The notes under the pieces are model-generated. The model saw only the letters and a list, made by a program, of their open reading frames with translations, did not search any database and was not told where the DNA came from. 49,943 bases of DNA, taken from JAFGGG01 sp964638895 (GTDB lineage: Bacteria; Spirochaetota; Spirochaetia; SZUA-6; RPPD01). A program made the position numbers and the translations under genes. The stretch spans positions 1-49,943 of the forward strand of contig CAZWYY010000025.1 of NCBI GenBank assembly GCA_964638895.1. The letters run 5' to 3'. Positions 16,726 to 25,933 of this stretch are shown one piece after another. The stretch's first letter is position 1. Every line of letters starts with the position of its first letter.

Positions 16726-19047
16726 TCAGATTATTCTGTATTGCGTCGGCGTGATACCTTCCAGCTTTTTGAACATTCTTATCAGCGTATGCCTGCTGTT
16801 AAAACCGCATGCGGCCGATATTCCGTCAAGGGTCTGGTTTGTTTCCGTTAGGAGCTTTTTTGCCTTTCTTATGCGCAGATGGTTGATATATCCCTGGTAG
16901 GAGATCCCCAAGTGCCTTTTCAGCAGCAAAGAGAGGTGCCTTACGGACACCTTGAAATTATCGGCTATCATTTCCAATGAGAAATCGTTTTGAAAATTAT
17001 TGTTTATGTAATCAACCACCGCCTGAACATTCAGTTTCCCTTCCGTACACACGTATGAAACGTTAATAAGTTTGATGAGAAAATTCTCCACATTCTGTGA
17101 CAGATCGATTACATTGGCATATTTATATACCTCGGGTATGTTTAAAAACTCGGAAGAGTGATGTTTTGCCAATGTCACCATCTTTTTGTCCAGAATATAC
17201 TTGCCGCTGAGATATAATTTTAGATAGAGTTCCTGCATGGCACCGATCGATATTTTCTTGTTTTGATTTTTAGCGATAATATCGTTTAATAATCGCAGCG
17301 CGCTGTTTCGATGTCCGCTTAATATATAATTCATAAGCTTATTCTCCTCGTCTTCCGAGTAGTGATATGTTTTCTCGTCCTTTTGCTGCGGCTTATACAC
17401 GGCGATACGCCTGGGTTCATACAATGATAAGGTCAGCAGCGCGACGGTCGCCTCCCGATATGCCTGCGTCAACTCGTTAATGTGTTTATGTAATCCGCTT
17501 ATACTATAAAAGATGTCGATGGAAATCTGATTTAATTCTTTGGCGGCCAATAAATCACGTATTATGCCCACTATATTTTGAACCGTTATGTTATCAGGAA
17601 CATTAAGGATTATACAGATGGTGTTTTTTCTGATTTTGACAACCTGCATCTCGTAAAATAGGGAAAACCGCTTTATAATATGGCCGTATATGCGGTCGAT
17701 AAGCGACACCTGTTCTTCCAAATGACGGTTTTTAATAAATTCATTCGTATAAAAAAATTCGATAACTGAAACAATGAAATTATCATGATTAAACCGAATA
17801 CCTTCCTGCTCCAGCAATTTATGGATATTGCCGCCGTCCGGTTGGTGATCCGTTGTTAGAAACTTAAACAAATACTGATCGTTCATATTCGGAACGGCGC
17901 TTTCCAGTCTTTTCCTGTCGGTAAGCATGGTTTCAATCTTCTGTTCAAGAAAATTAATATCGCTTACCGATCTTACGGAAAGGCTCCGTAAGGAACCAAA
18001 TAATGAATAAAGTTTATATATCGGTTTATACAATATCTTTGAAATAAAAAAGGAAATTAATACTGCCAGCATTATCACGATACCGCCGATTAATAACAGC
18101 GTATTTCGTACGGCTACGGGTTGGTCATAAATATCTTCATAGGGGATTGCAGCCACAAAAAAATCTTGGCTGTTAAAACCCGTAGCCATTTCGGAGAGAT
18201 TTTCATTTTCAAAATAATCCTGTTCCCCGGATATCGGACAGCTTATAATGAGCGTGTTTTCGCCGAAATAATCGGTGTAAAACGGTTCTCCGATCTTGAT
18301 CTTTTTGAGAATACTTTTATTGCGGATAGAGGCACCGAGCTTGCTGCGGTTTGAATGCGCCAGTATGTCTCCATTATGTTTAATAATAAAAAGCTCGCTT
18401 TGGGGGGATGTTTTATTTCTATTAAGGAAGTTATGAAAGTAATCTTCGGTATAATTAACCATAATTAAATTACCGGAATTACCCGGAAATTCGTAATAAA
18501 ACGGGTATACATACTCCAGATAAAGAGACCTGTACTTTTGATAATATGTTACGGGCTTCGGATATCCGGTAATATCCATATTAAACCGTTCATCCTGCGG
18601 AAAATCACGGAAATAAATATTAAAAAATGTGTTGACCTTTACCACTCCGGTTTTGGTTATTACCACGTTTTTTTTGATATTAAAGAAATAAATGCTGTGC
18701 AGGATGTTTTTATACAGGTAGTTGTAGTCCTGTAGTCCCAGAAGCGGATATCCGTGCGCGAAATCCTTTTCCGGATTTTGGGATTCGGCGAGTACTTTGA
18801 GATTTTTTGAATTAAGTATACTGTTTATTTTCTTGTCCAGAGAGACCCAGATGCTTGAATCGACCATGGTTTCGGTTATTAATTTCAGGGTATTGCGATA
18901 ACTTGTAATTATATTGTGCTCCAATATAGAGATATAATAGTCAGTGGCTATAAAAACGATGATAAGTATGATAATGACGACGGCAATAAGAGACAGCAGC
19001 AATTTATAAAAAAAGTGCGGTTTGATCCTGTTTGCTTGTGTTTTCAT
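16726..19047 (-). CDS. Membrane-bound AraC-family regulator with extracytoplasmic sensor
   Basis: 773 residues. TM helix 1 is at about 14-34 (LLLSLIAVVIIILIIVFIA). An extracytoplasmic Cache-like domain spans about 35-300, and TM helix 2 is near 315-340 (TLLLIGGIVIMLAVLISFFI). A cytoplasmic linker follows. The C-terminal AraC/XylS DNA-binding domain has two helix-turn-helix units (DFSLEMIADNFKVSVRHLSL and LDGISAACGFNSRHTLIRMF) and ends RIRKAKKLL...TPTQYRII. One-component sensors of this layout usually control carbohydrate uptake genes. It is divergent from the sugar-binding lipoprotein at 19237, which is its likely target and perhaps its co-sensor. Confidence 0.9.
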   Translation of the reverse strand: MKTQANRIKPHFFYKLLLSLIAVVIIILIIVFIATDYYISILEHNIITSYRNTLKLITETMVDSSIWVSLDKKINSILNSKNLKVLAESQNPEKDFAHGYPLLGLQDYNYLYKNILHSIYFFNIKKNVVITKTGVVKVNTFFNIYFRDFPQDERFNMDITGYPKPVTYYQKYRSLYLEYVYPFYYEFPGNSGNLIMVNYTEDYFHNFLNRNKTSPQSELFIIKHNGDILAHSNRSKLGASIRNKSILKKIKIGEPFYTDYFGENTLIISCPISGEQDYFENENLSEMATGFNSQDFFVAAIPYEDIYDQPVAVRNTLLLIGGIVIMLAVLISFFISKILYKPIYKLYSLFGSLRSLSVRSVSDINFLEQKIETMLTDRKRLESAVPNMNDQYLFKFLTTDHQPDGGNIHKLLEQEGIRFNHDNFIVSVIEFFYTNEFIKNRHLEEQVSLIDRIYGHIIKRFSLFYEMQVVKIRKNTICIILNVPDNITVQNIVGIIRDLLAAKELNQISIDIFYSISGLHKHINELTQAYREATVALLTLSLYEPRRIAVYKPQQKDEKTYHYSEDEENKLMNYILSGHRNSALRLLNDIIAKNQNKKISIGAMQELYLKLYLSGKYILDKKMVTLAKHHSSEFLNIPEVYKYANVIDLSQNVENFLIKLINVSYVCTEGKLNVQAVVDYINNNFQNDFSLEMIADNFKVSVRHLSLLLKRHLGISYQGYINHLRIRKAKKLLTETNQTLDGISAACGFNSRHTLIRMFKKLEGITPTQYRII

Positions 19048-19126
19048 CCTCGAAAATCAGTGTATAAAATATTTTGACCATGAGCAATAACCGTGTTTAC
19101 CGAAATTTTATCGGATAAGCAAAATT

Positions 19127-19138
19127 ATAACGCGTTAT
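19127..19138. promoter_or_regulatory. Palindrome ATAACGCGTTAT in divergent intergenic region
   Basis: A perfect 12-bp palindrome sits between the AraC-type regulator and the binding-protein gene. A half-site-like ATAACGG recurs at about 19151-19157. It is a candidate operator for the divergent pair. AraC proteins more often use direct repeats, so the assignment is tentative. Confidence 0.35.
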
Positions 19139-19236
19139 CCTTTGTATATTATAACGGATTGCCTGGATTTAAACTTTACAATCCTGCCTGTCTCGATATT
19201 AATTATTGAATCATCTTTATTTAAGGAGGATATATT

Positions 19237-20505
19237 ATGAGTGCGCCAAGAGTAATGTTTGGTGTAGTGATGGTTCTGGCATTGTTTTCACTATCAATGT
19301 GCGGACAGGAAGCCATTGACGCAAAAACCTATCGGGGGACAATGACCATGTGGTCTTTTAGTGATGAGGTAAAAAAGATGGTCGATAAGTTCGAGTCCGT
19401 TTATACCGGGGTTAAGGTTAAGCTGACTATTGTTCCTTACGAGGAGTATCTGAATAAAATATTCCCCGTACTGCACAGCGGCAAGAATGCCCCGGATGTG
19501 TTTACCGCCGAATATTCGCATGTGATCGACCTGGTAGAAAGCGGATTTTACGCGGACCTGGGACGGTTTCACCCCAATACCGGTGATCTGGTGGATTATG
19601 TGGTTGATGTTGGTACGGATTCCGGCGGCGTATTAAGGGCCATTTCCTGGCAGACCACGCCGGGCGGATTCTTTTTCAGGAGAAGTCTGGCCAAGAAGTA
19701 CCTCGGTACCGATGACCCGGAAAAAGTAGGGGAGATGATTTCCACCGAAGTCAAGTTCCTTGACGTGGCCCGAAAGATAAATAAAGAAAGCAATGGCAAG
19801 GTAAAAATGATTGCGGATTATAAAAGTTACCAGGAGTATGCCTGGTCGGGGAGAACAAAACCGTTTATCTCAGACGGAAAACTCAGTCTGGAAAAGTCCG
19901 TTCTTGATTATTTTGATTCGGCTAAAATCATGCACGATGAAGCACTTACGGCGGAAATCGGAACTTTTAACGAAACCTGGTTTAAGGAAATGAATAATAC
20001 GGATCCTAAAATATTCGGTTATATACTTCCCACCTGGGGATTGCATTACGTACTCAAACCAAATTCGCAGAAAACAATGGGAGACTGGGGTATATGTAAA
20101 GGTCCGCGGTCCTTTTTCTCGGGAGGAACCTGGATGGGAATCTATAAGGATTCACAGCACAAGACTATTGCCTGGGAGTTCGTGAAGATGTTTACCCTGG
20201 ATGAAGAAACCTTAAAGTGGTGGGCCAAAACAACCGGAGACTTTCTGGGGAACAAAAAGGTGGTGGATGAGATAAAGCATGATTTCTCCGATGTGCTTTT
20301 GAATGGCCAGAACCATTATCACTATTTTGCAAGTGAGGCGCCTTTCATTAACGGTTCACTGCTGGCCAAACATGACCTGGCGATCAGGAATTTTATCCTG
20401 ACCGTCGTTTCAAATTATGTCGAGGGCACTATGACCAAGGAACAAGCCATTGAACAGTTGAAATCCGACGTTAAAACCGCCTTCCCCGATGTTCAGGTGG
20501 AATGA
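19237..20505 (+). CDS. ABC-type sugar-binding lipoprotein (extracellular family 1)
   Basis: 422 residues. A very strong AAGGAGG precedes the ATG. The signal peptide ends in the lipobox LSMCG with the cysteine near residue 22. The mature part is a family-1 solute-binding protein (MTMWSFSDEVKKMVDKFESV, then HSGKNAPDVFTAEYSHVIDL, and GGTWMGIYKDSQHKTIAWEFV). It should bind an oligosaccharide outside the inner membrane. No permease or ATPase gene follows; a terminator closes the transcript 27 bases after the stop. It may feed a transporter encoded elsewhere or act with the divergent membrane AraC regulator as a sensor pair. Confidence 0.93.
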   Translation: MSAPRVMFGVVMVLALFSLSMCGQEAIDAKTYRGTMTMWSFSDEVKKMVDKFESVYTGVKVKLTIVPYEEYLNKIFPVLHSGKNAPDVFTAEYSHVIDLVESGFYADLGRFHPNTGDLVDYVVDVGTDSGGVLRAISWQTTPGGFFFRRSLAKKYLGTDDPEKVGEMISTEVKFLDVARKINKESNGKVKMIADYKSYQEYAWSGRTKPFISDGKLSLEKSVLDYFDSAKIMHDEALTAEIGTFNETWFKEMNNTDPKIFGYILPTWGLHYVLKPNSQKTMGDWGICKGPRSFFSGGTWMGIYKDSQHKTIAWEFVKMFTLDEETLKWWAKTTGDFLGNKKVVDEIKHDFSDVLLNGQNHYHYFASEAPFINGSLLAKHDLAIRNFILTVVSNYVEGTMTKEQAIEQLKSDVKTAFPDVQVE

Positions 20506-20531
20506 CAGCATTTCTTATGGAAATGATATAG

Positions 20532-20565
20532 GGCCGAAGGTTTTTTCCTTCGGCCTCATTTTTAT
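20532..20565 (+). terminator. Rho-independent terminator after the sugar-binding gene
   Basis: Perfect 9-bp stem GGCCGAAGG / CCTTCGGCC (20532-20540 and 20547-20555) with a six-T loop, followed by TCATTTTTA. It sits between convergent genes. The T-rich tail favours action on the plus strand. Confidence 0.9.
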
Positions 20566-20568
20566 AAA

Positions 20569-23500
20569 TTATTCAAAAACACAGATTCTGTCCCTGCCCG
20601 GAATCAATTCCGCGCCGCCGCATTTCGGACAGGCACCTTGTGTAAATTCCTGATTTTTTTCCGAATGATACCCGCATGTACGGCAATGCGTGCATTTGGC
20701 GCGATGCAGGGCATTATCCGCCATTTCCAGCATGGTCTCGGCAATCCGTTGCTTGACGGATTTGATTTTCGTCCAGTCAATCGTTTTAGGGTCCGTAATC
20801 TCGAAGATATGTTTTAGGCTCGGCAGTTTCAGTGTTTTCATAATATACCCCCTGTTGTCTTTTAAAGAGGCGATTCCGTAACTTAAGCTTGGGCTGATTT
20901 TTACCTCATTGCACTGAATGATGTGTTCGGCCAGTTTCCGTCTTAATATGCGGGCCACAATCACCGCCTGTTTCATATTTGTATCCGGCAGGATAACGAC
21001 AAACTCATCCCCCCCGTACCTGCCCGCGATATCATATTCGCGCAGAGAGCCGGCGAAAATCAAACCTGTTTTCTTTAACAGTCTATCACCGCACCCATGC
21101 CCGTGTTTATCGTTGGTTTCCTTCAACCGGTCCAGGTCGCAGAAGATAACGGATATATCCCGATATCTTCTTACGGCAAGCTCTTCGGTAAAGCGTTTTA
21201 ATAATTCCCTGCGGTTGTAAATGCCGGTAAGCTCGTCCATGGTCGCCTGCCGCAGGGTTTTCAGGTATTCGAAATACCTTTGCAGGTGAAACTCAACGGT
21301 AAGAATGAGGTCCTGTTCATCAATCGGCTTCTTTAGGTAGGAGGAGGCGCCCTTCTCCCTCCTCTCCCGGATAATCCCCTTGTCCGCGATGGCTGACAGG
21401 AAGATAAACGGTATGTGCTTGAAGCGGGGGTTGCCTGATATTTTGTCGTGAATGACGCTGCCCTTTTGATCCGGGATGTTGTAATCACAGATTATTATGG
21501 AGGGTAAATATTCATAAACGGCGTTTAAACCCAGCTTACCGCTGTTGGTCATAATAAAGTTGTCAAATCCGTGAGCTTCCAGGTATTTTTTGATAATATC
21601 AAGGATATTTTCGTCATCGTCTATGATAAGTATTATTCCCTTTTTATAATTGAATTCATTTTCCTCGTTGACCCGATTGATGCTTACGTTAAGTTCATTC
21701 TTTTTTAGTTTGCTGCGTATGTTGAGATCTATGGCCTGCCTTAATTTACGGCTTGGTTTTCCTTCCTTTTTTCCAAATCCGGCGGGAACGGCCGCCTTAC
21801 GAAATGTTTCCTCATCTTTGGGAAGCCTTATATGGAAACTGGCGCCTTTCCCCGGCCCCCTTGAATCCGCCCAGATCTCGCCCTTCATATATTCGATCAA
21901 CTGTTTGGCGTATGCCAGCCCTATGCCGGTTCCCCCGTACACCGCGTCCTTTCCCGCCTGAAGCTGTTCAAAACGGTTGAATATCACCTTCAGCTTATCC
22001 GGCGGTATGCCGATGCCGTTATCTGCTATGGTCAATACCAGCGAGTCGCCTTCTTCATGCAGCCCGATTTTAATAACCCCTTTTTCTATATCAGTAAACT
22101 TAATTGCGTTGGAAACAATATTCCCGATTGCTTCCTCCAGCTTATCCTTGTCAGTATAGATAAAGCGGTGCGTAATCCCGGAAATCTTCTTGATGATTTT
22201 TATATTGGTATTCACCAGTGACGATTTGTAATAATTGATGATACTGCCCAGAAATGAGACAATATTAATCCTGGTGATGTCCAGCTTGATTCCCTGCGCG
22301 TCCATTTTTGCCAGCTCAAGCAGGCGGTCTATGGAGTATCTCAAACGCAAAGCGGCCTCGTACACGACGGTATAGTTTTTTTTATGACGGGCATCCAGGT
22401 CTCGGTCGAATTTAAGGGCCAGGTCAACCGTGTTGAAGATCGACGTCAGCGGCGACCTGAAGTCATGGGTGATATTGGCAATAAACTCATTTTTCAGTAT
22501 GTCCAGTTTTTTTAACTCTTCGTTCTTTTCCAATAATTCCTTGGTGCGTTCCCGAATTTCATCCTCCAGTTCCCGGGAATAATTCTGGATTTTTTCAATC
22601 AACAATGCGCCTTTGAGGGCCGCGCTGATTTGTACGGTCAGGGTTTCGTAGATAAGTCCTTTCAGTTCGGCCAGTTCGAATACGATGAACCCCAGTTGCT
22701 CATCTTTAAAGTAAAGCGCCATGACGATGTAAGAGAAGCGTCTGCCGTGATGTTTTGGGAGTTTATCAATAAACGAGGGTGCGGGAAACGGCCTGCCGTC
22801 CGACTCAAACCCGTTATGATCCGTATAGTCCGGACCGGAATATCCGAAAAACGCCCTTGCCTGTTCGGTGCCGTTCGCCGTGTACCTGAAGATATAGCAT
22901 TGCCCTATATTGATTCTGGGGAGCTCCCGGACCATGAGTGTTTTAACGGTATCCGTATTGAATGAGGTAATAAGCTCTATACTGATTCTGTGCAGATAGC
23001 GCAACAGGTTTTCACTTTCCAGGTCATGTTCCGGTGCGGGCGATTCCGAGCCGTCCGTGTTTCCCTGTATTATCAAACGGGCGTTGTCACGAGGAGTGCA
23101 GCCGCAGGATTGCCGTACCTTCATTTTGGTGGGCAGAATGATATTGTGCTGCGGCTTCCTGCCTGCGGTCAGGCTTAATACCGTATCCACGGCCGCCTCC
23201 CCGATTTCATAGAGGGGCTGGCTGACGGTGGTTAAGGGAGGACGCGCGTGCGTTCCCCCTTCTATGTCATCGAAACCGGTTACCGCCGTATCCTGCGGCA
23301 CGCTGATGCCCCGTTTCCGCAGAGCATCCATGGCCTCGACTGCCATCAGATCATTGGCGCATACAAGCGCCTCAAACCTCTTTTTTTTCTTATCCACAAG
23401 CAGGGAAACGGCCCTGACTCCGGCCCCCAGTGTAAAATCACCCGGGCTGACCAGATCGGGATCGTAGGGAATTTTATTTTCACGAAGCGCCTGCAGATAA

Positions 23501-23961
23501 GCCCGGAACCTGGTTTCCGCCTCCTCATTGCCTTCGGCGCCTTTAATAAAGGCTATTTTTCTATACCCATGATCCCCTATCAAATGATTCATCAACTCGC
23601 GCATGCCTTGTGTATTGTCTATAAGGATACCGGTGGTGCCGGATGTCGCAACACCCACGGTCACGGTAGGTATGCCCGCGAACCGCTTATGAAAAGCGGC
23701 CAGCTTCCGCGTATTCACGAAATTGCCGATTGTGGCGGATAAAATGATTATGCCGTCAACAGCCTCGCCGGACACAAGGTCGTAAATACCGTTTCTGGGC
23801 CTGTGGTGCGCTTCCGGGCTGGCCAGGGGGCCGCCCAGGAAACAAAGGAGATTGCTGTTTTTCTCTTTCGCGCGGGTGATCACGCCTTTCCAAATCGCGG
23901 CCTGGTATTTCTCGGTGATAAAATCAATCATAAATCCTATTGTGGGTTTGTTATTCCGCAT
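20569..23961 (-). CDS. LacI-sensor hybrid histidine kinase / receiver / GGDEF protein with zinc ribbon
   Basis: About 1130 residues in one cytoplasmic chain. LacI-type binding fold without HTH at 1-290 (KPTIGFMIDFITEKYQAAIW; TGFDDIEGG). GAF-like region at about 330-455, then coiled coil. HisKA with ANITHDFRSPLTSI, His near 499. HATPase with NIVSNAIKFTD and ADNGIGIPPDKL. Receiver at about 770-890 with IIDDDE and Asp near 822 in ICDYNIPDQ. GGDEF domain at about 905-1065 with intact GGDEF and the product-inhibition I-site REYD exactly five residues before it. A C-terminal zinc ribbon (CTHCRTCGYH ... CPKCGG) ends the protein. It should couple a small-molecule signal to c-di-GMP synthesis. A PilZ protein at 43620-44834 is a possible downstream reader. 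Confidence 0.93.
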   Translation of the reverse strand: MRNNKPTIGFMIDFITEKYQAAIWKGVITRAKEKNSNLLCFLGGPLASPEAHHRPRNGIYDLVSGEAVDGIIILSATIGNFVNTRKLAAFHKRFAGIPTVTVGVATSGTTGILIDNTQGMRELMNHLIGDHGYRKIAFIKGAEGNEEAETRFRAYLQALRENKIPYDPDLVSPGDFTLGAGVRAVSLLVDKKKKRFEALVCANDLMAVEAMDALRKRGISVPQDTAVTGFDDIEGGTHARPPLTTVSQPLYEIGEAAVDTVLSLTAGRKPQHNIILPTKMKVRQSCGCTPRDNARLIIQGNTDGSESPAPEHDLESENLLRYLHRISIELITSFNTDTVKTLMVRELPRINIGQCYIFRYTANGTEQARAFFGYSGPDYTDHNGFESDGRPFPAPSFIDKLPKHHGRRFSYIVMALYFKDEQLGFIVFELAELKGLIYETLTVQISAALKGALLIEKIQNYSRELEDEIRERTKELLEKNEELKKLDILKNEFIANITHDFRSPLTSIFNTVDLALKFDRDLDARHKKNYTVVYEAALRLRYSIDRLLELAKMDAQGIKLDITRINIVSFLGSIINYYKSSLVNTNIKIIKKISGITHRFIYTDKDKLEEAIGNIVSNAIKFTDIEKGVIKIGLHEEGDSLVLTIADNGIGIPPDKLKVIFNRFEQLQAGKDAVYGGTGIGLAYAKQLIEYMKGEIWADSRGPGKGASFHIRLPKDEETFRKAAVPAGFGKKEGKPSRKLRQAIDLNIRSKLKKNELNVSINRVNEENEFNYKKGIILIIDDDENILDIIKKYLEAHGFDNFIMTNSGKLGLNAVYEYLPSIIICDYNIPDQKGSVIHDKISGNPRFKHIPFIFLSAIADKGIIRERREKGASSYLKKPIDEQDLILTVEFHLQRYFEYLKTLRQATMDELTGIYNRRELLKRFTEELAVRRYRDISVIFCDLDRLKETNDKHGHGCGDRLLKKTGLIFAGSLREYDIAGRYGGDEFVVILPDTNMKQAVIVARILRRKLAEHIIQCNEVKISPSLSYGIASLKDNRGYIMKTLKLPSLKHIFEITDPKTIDWTKIKSVKQRIAETMLEMADNALHRAKCTHCRTCGYHSEKNQEFTQGACPKCGGAELIPGRDRICVFE

Positions 23962-24106
23962 ACGTTTTAAACCGGGGTATCAATTATATTTCATTTTTGT
24001 GTTAAAGTATACTTCCCGCCCGGAAATATATCAAATATAATCTTCACCATCTAATGAGCGAAATTTGGTTGTAGTTTTTTTATAATTGTCCCTGGGTCTG
24101 GTGTTG
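23962..24106. other. Gene-free spacer upstream of the LacI/GGDEF gene
   Basis: AT-rich. A perfect TATAAT on the minus strand (23988-23983) lies 22 bases before the start at 23961, but the -35 position (TATACT at 24011-24006) is poor. No coding sequence is seen. Confidence 0.4.
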
Positions 24107-24332
24107 TTAAAATTTTCGCCGCAACACCTCCACAATCCGCTCGACCGCCCTGCCGTCCCAGAGTTAGGGGATGGCTCCCTTTTCTACCGTTTAATATGTT
24201 ACCCACCTAGGCGGTAATTTTGGCTGTATCATTACCCACAAGCGTATTTGTGCCCTGCAGGGCCGTCACCGGCCTTTCGGTGTTGTCCCTCAGGGTCAGG
24301 CAGGGGAAGCCTAATACCGTTGTTTCCTCATT
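24107..24332 (-). pseudogene. 3' remnant of a UDP-GlcNAc 2-epimerase gene (wecB-like)
   Basis: Read on the minus strand, this stretch encodes the C-terminus of a non-hydrolysing UDP-N-acetylglucosamine 2-epimerase: EETTVLGFPCLTLRDNTERP, then VTALQGTNTLVGNDTAKITA, and at the end LWDGRAVERIVEVLRRKF before a TAA at 24109-24107. It is broken by an in-frame TAG after KITA, by a frameshift after NGRK near 24180, and by a TAA just before LWDG. The catalytic N-terminal two-thirds are absent; the reading dissolves upstream of 24332. This enzyme normally supplies ManNAc precursors for surface polysaccharide. It is therefore a scar at the edge of the glycan cluster. Confidence 0.85.
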
Positions 24333-24344
24333 TTTTTCGTAATT

Positions 24345-24372
24345 TTGAAAATCCTTGCTTTTCTAATATAAT
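24345..24372 (+). promoter_or_regulatory. Promoter of the polysaccharide operon
   Basis: TTGAAA (24345-24350), a 16-nt spacer and perfect TATAAT (24367-24372), 18 bases before the flippase ATG. No strong ribosome-binding site is visible between them. Confidence 0.65.
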
Positions 24373-24390
24373 ACTTGTTATTATTGCCGT

Positions 24391-25815
24391 ATGAATACAG
24401 TACAAAAGATTTTCAAGAATCTTTTTTCCTTAACTACGTCTTATATTCTTACAAGCATATTTGCTTTTTTTGCGACCATATATTTGGCGCAAAATTTGGG
24501 GGCGGCCGGTTTTGGAAAAATATCTTTTGCTTATTCCTTTCTGATTTATTTTTTACTTTTTACAAATCCGGGAATAGACAGGCTCGGTATTAGGATACTG
24601 GCGCGTGATAAAAGCAAAATTAATCAAACAGGTATGGTTGTTACCTTAAGGTTTATTCTGGCTTTTCTCTCTTTTTTATTGCTTGTTATTGTTGCTTTAG
24701 TGTTGCCCAAAACGTTCGATATAAAAATACTGATTGTTTTATACGGTATTTCCCTTTTTACTTTCAGCCTGCTTCTGGAATGGGTATATCAGGGTACTGA
24801 AAAAATGGAGTTTGTTTCCATATCAAGAGTACTTGATAAAATGATCTATTTTATATTTATTATTTTATTCATCGGAAATCAAAACCAAATATTCTTTGTA
24901 CCCCTTTTCTGGCTGGCCGGCTCGCTGGCCGCCAGTGTATTTCTACTGGTGGTCTTTTTTATTAAATTCGGCGCATTACACCTGTCATTTGATTTTAGCG
25001 CGTTTAAAAAATTATTAAAGCTGGCATTTCCGATAGGGCTGTCATATTTTATCGTCCAATTATTTTTTCATTTTGATATTATTATGTTGGGTTTACTGAA
25101 AACGGATGACGCGGTAGGAATTTATCAGGCCTCTTCAAAAATAATTCAGCTTGTTTTGCAATGGTTTAACCTTTTTTTCATTGTAATTTTTCCTGTTCTT
25201 TCCAGGTTGTACCTTGAATCGAAAGAAAAAATAAAAATCCTTATTGGGATTATTATAAAGTATTTTATTATCATCTCCTTCCCATTAATCACCATGGGCA
25301 CCATTATGGCAAAAGACATTTTGAATTTATTGTTCGGCTCTGAATACATTGAAGGTATCATGGTCTTTCAAATTTTGCTGTGGACACTGGCCTGTTTTTT
25401 AGTGAACTATTCCTTGATAAATTTACTTCTGGCCTGCGGTCGGGAAAAAAAATTATTAATGGGGATGTCTTTGGGTACGTTAACCAATATCGTTCTTAAT
25501 CTTTTTTTAATTCCGCTGTACGGTATACTAGGGGCGGCGATTGCAACTGTCATCGGCAGTTTGGTGATACTGATTTATATGTATTATCAGTCACGAAAAA
25601 TAATAAGGATTCCGTTTATTAAAAACATTCCATTGCCCTTTGTAGCGGCTTTGATAACAATAGTTATTATTCACCTTTTAAAAATAACGAATATATTTTT
25701 GCTCTTGTTGATTGGCGTGGGTGGTTATTTCAGCCTGTTGTTCCTGTTACGGGGCATAACCTGGAACGAAATTAAGAATATTAAAAACCGGATTTTGGGA
25801 AATAAATTAACTTAA
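24391..25815 (+). CDS. Wzx-type oligosaccharide flippase
   Basis: 474 residues, almost entirely membrane helices (about 12-14). The start SYILTSIFAFFATIYLAQNL with GAAGFGKISFAYSF is the typical opening of polysaccharide biosynthesis/flippase proteins (MOP superfamily). It should flip undecaprenyl-linked repeat units to the periplasmic face. It is the first gene of the cluster. Its base composition is markedly AT-rich compared with the genes before 24 kb and after 29 kb, a common mark of transferred glycan genes. Confidence 0.93.
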   Translation: MNTVQKIFKNLFSLTTSYILTSIFAFFATIYLAQNLGAAGFGKISFAYSFLIYFLLFTNPGIDRLGIRILARDKSKINQTGMVVTLRFILAFLSFLLLVIVALVLPKTFDIKILIVLYGISLFTFSLLLEWVYQGTEKMEFVSISRVLDKMIYFIFIILFIGNQNQIFFVPLFWLAGSLAASVFLLVVFFIKFGALHLSFDFSAFKKLLKLAFPIGLSYFIVQLFFHFDIIMLGLLKTDDAVGIYQASSKIIQLVLQWFNLFFIVIFPVLSRLYLESKEKIKILIGIIIKYFIIISFPLITMGTIMAKDILNLLFGSEYIEGIMVFQILLWTLACFLVNYSLINLLLACGREKKLLMGMSLGTLTNIVLNLFLIPLYGILGAAIATVIGSLVILIYMYYQSRKIIRIPFIKNIPLPFVAALITIVIIHLLKITNIFLLLLIGVGGYFSLLFLLRGITWNEIKNIKNRILGNKLT

Positions 25816-25933
25816 AAAAGCGGGTAGCTAGAAATAATCATATACGCTTATGGATATTCCGGTAAACTCTTGAAGTAAGAAGTAGGATAAAATATACTTT
25901 ATGGGGGAACGGTGTTTATTCCGAAGGTAGTAT

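Noticed and set aside
20532..20555. Inverted repeat considered as an attachment or integration site
   Set aside because: It is a standard intrinsic terminator between convergent genes, with no integrase or tRNA nearby.
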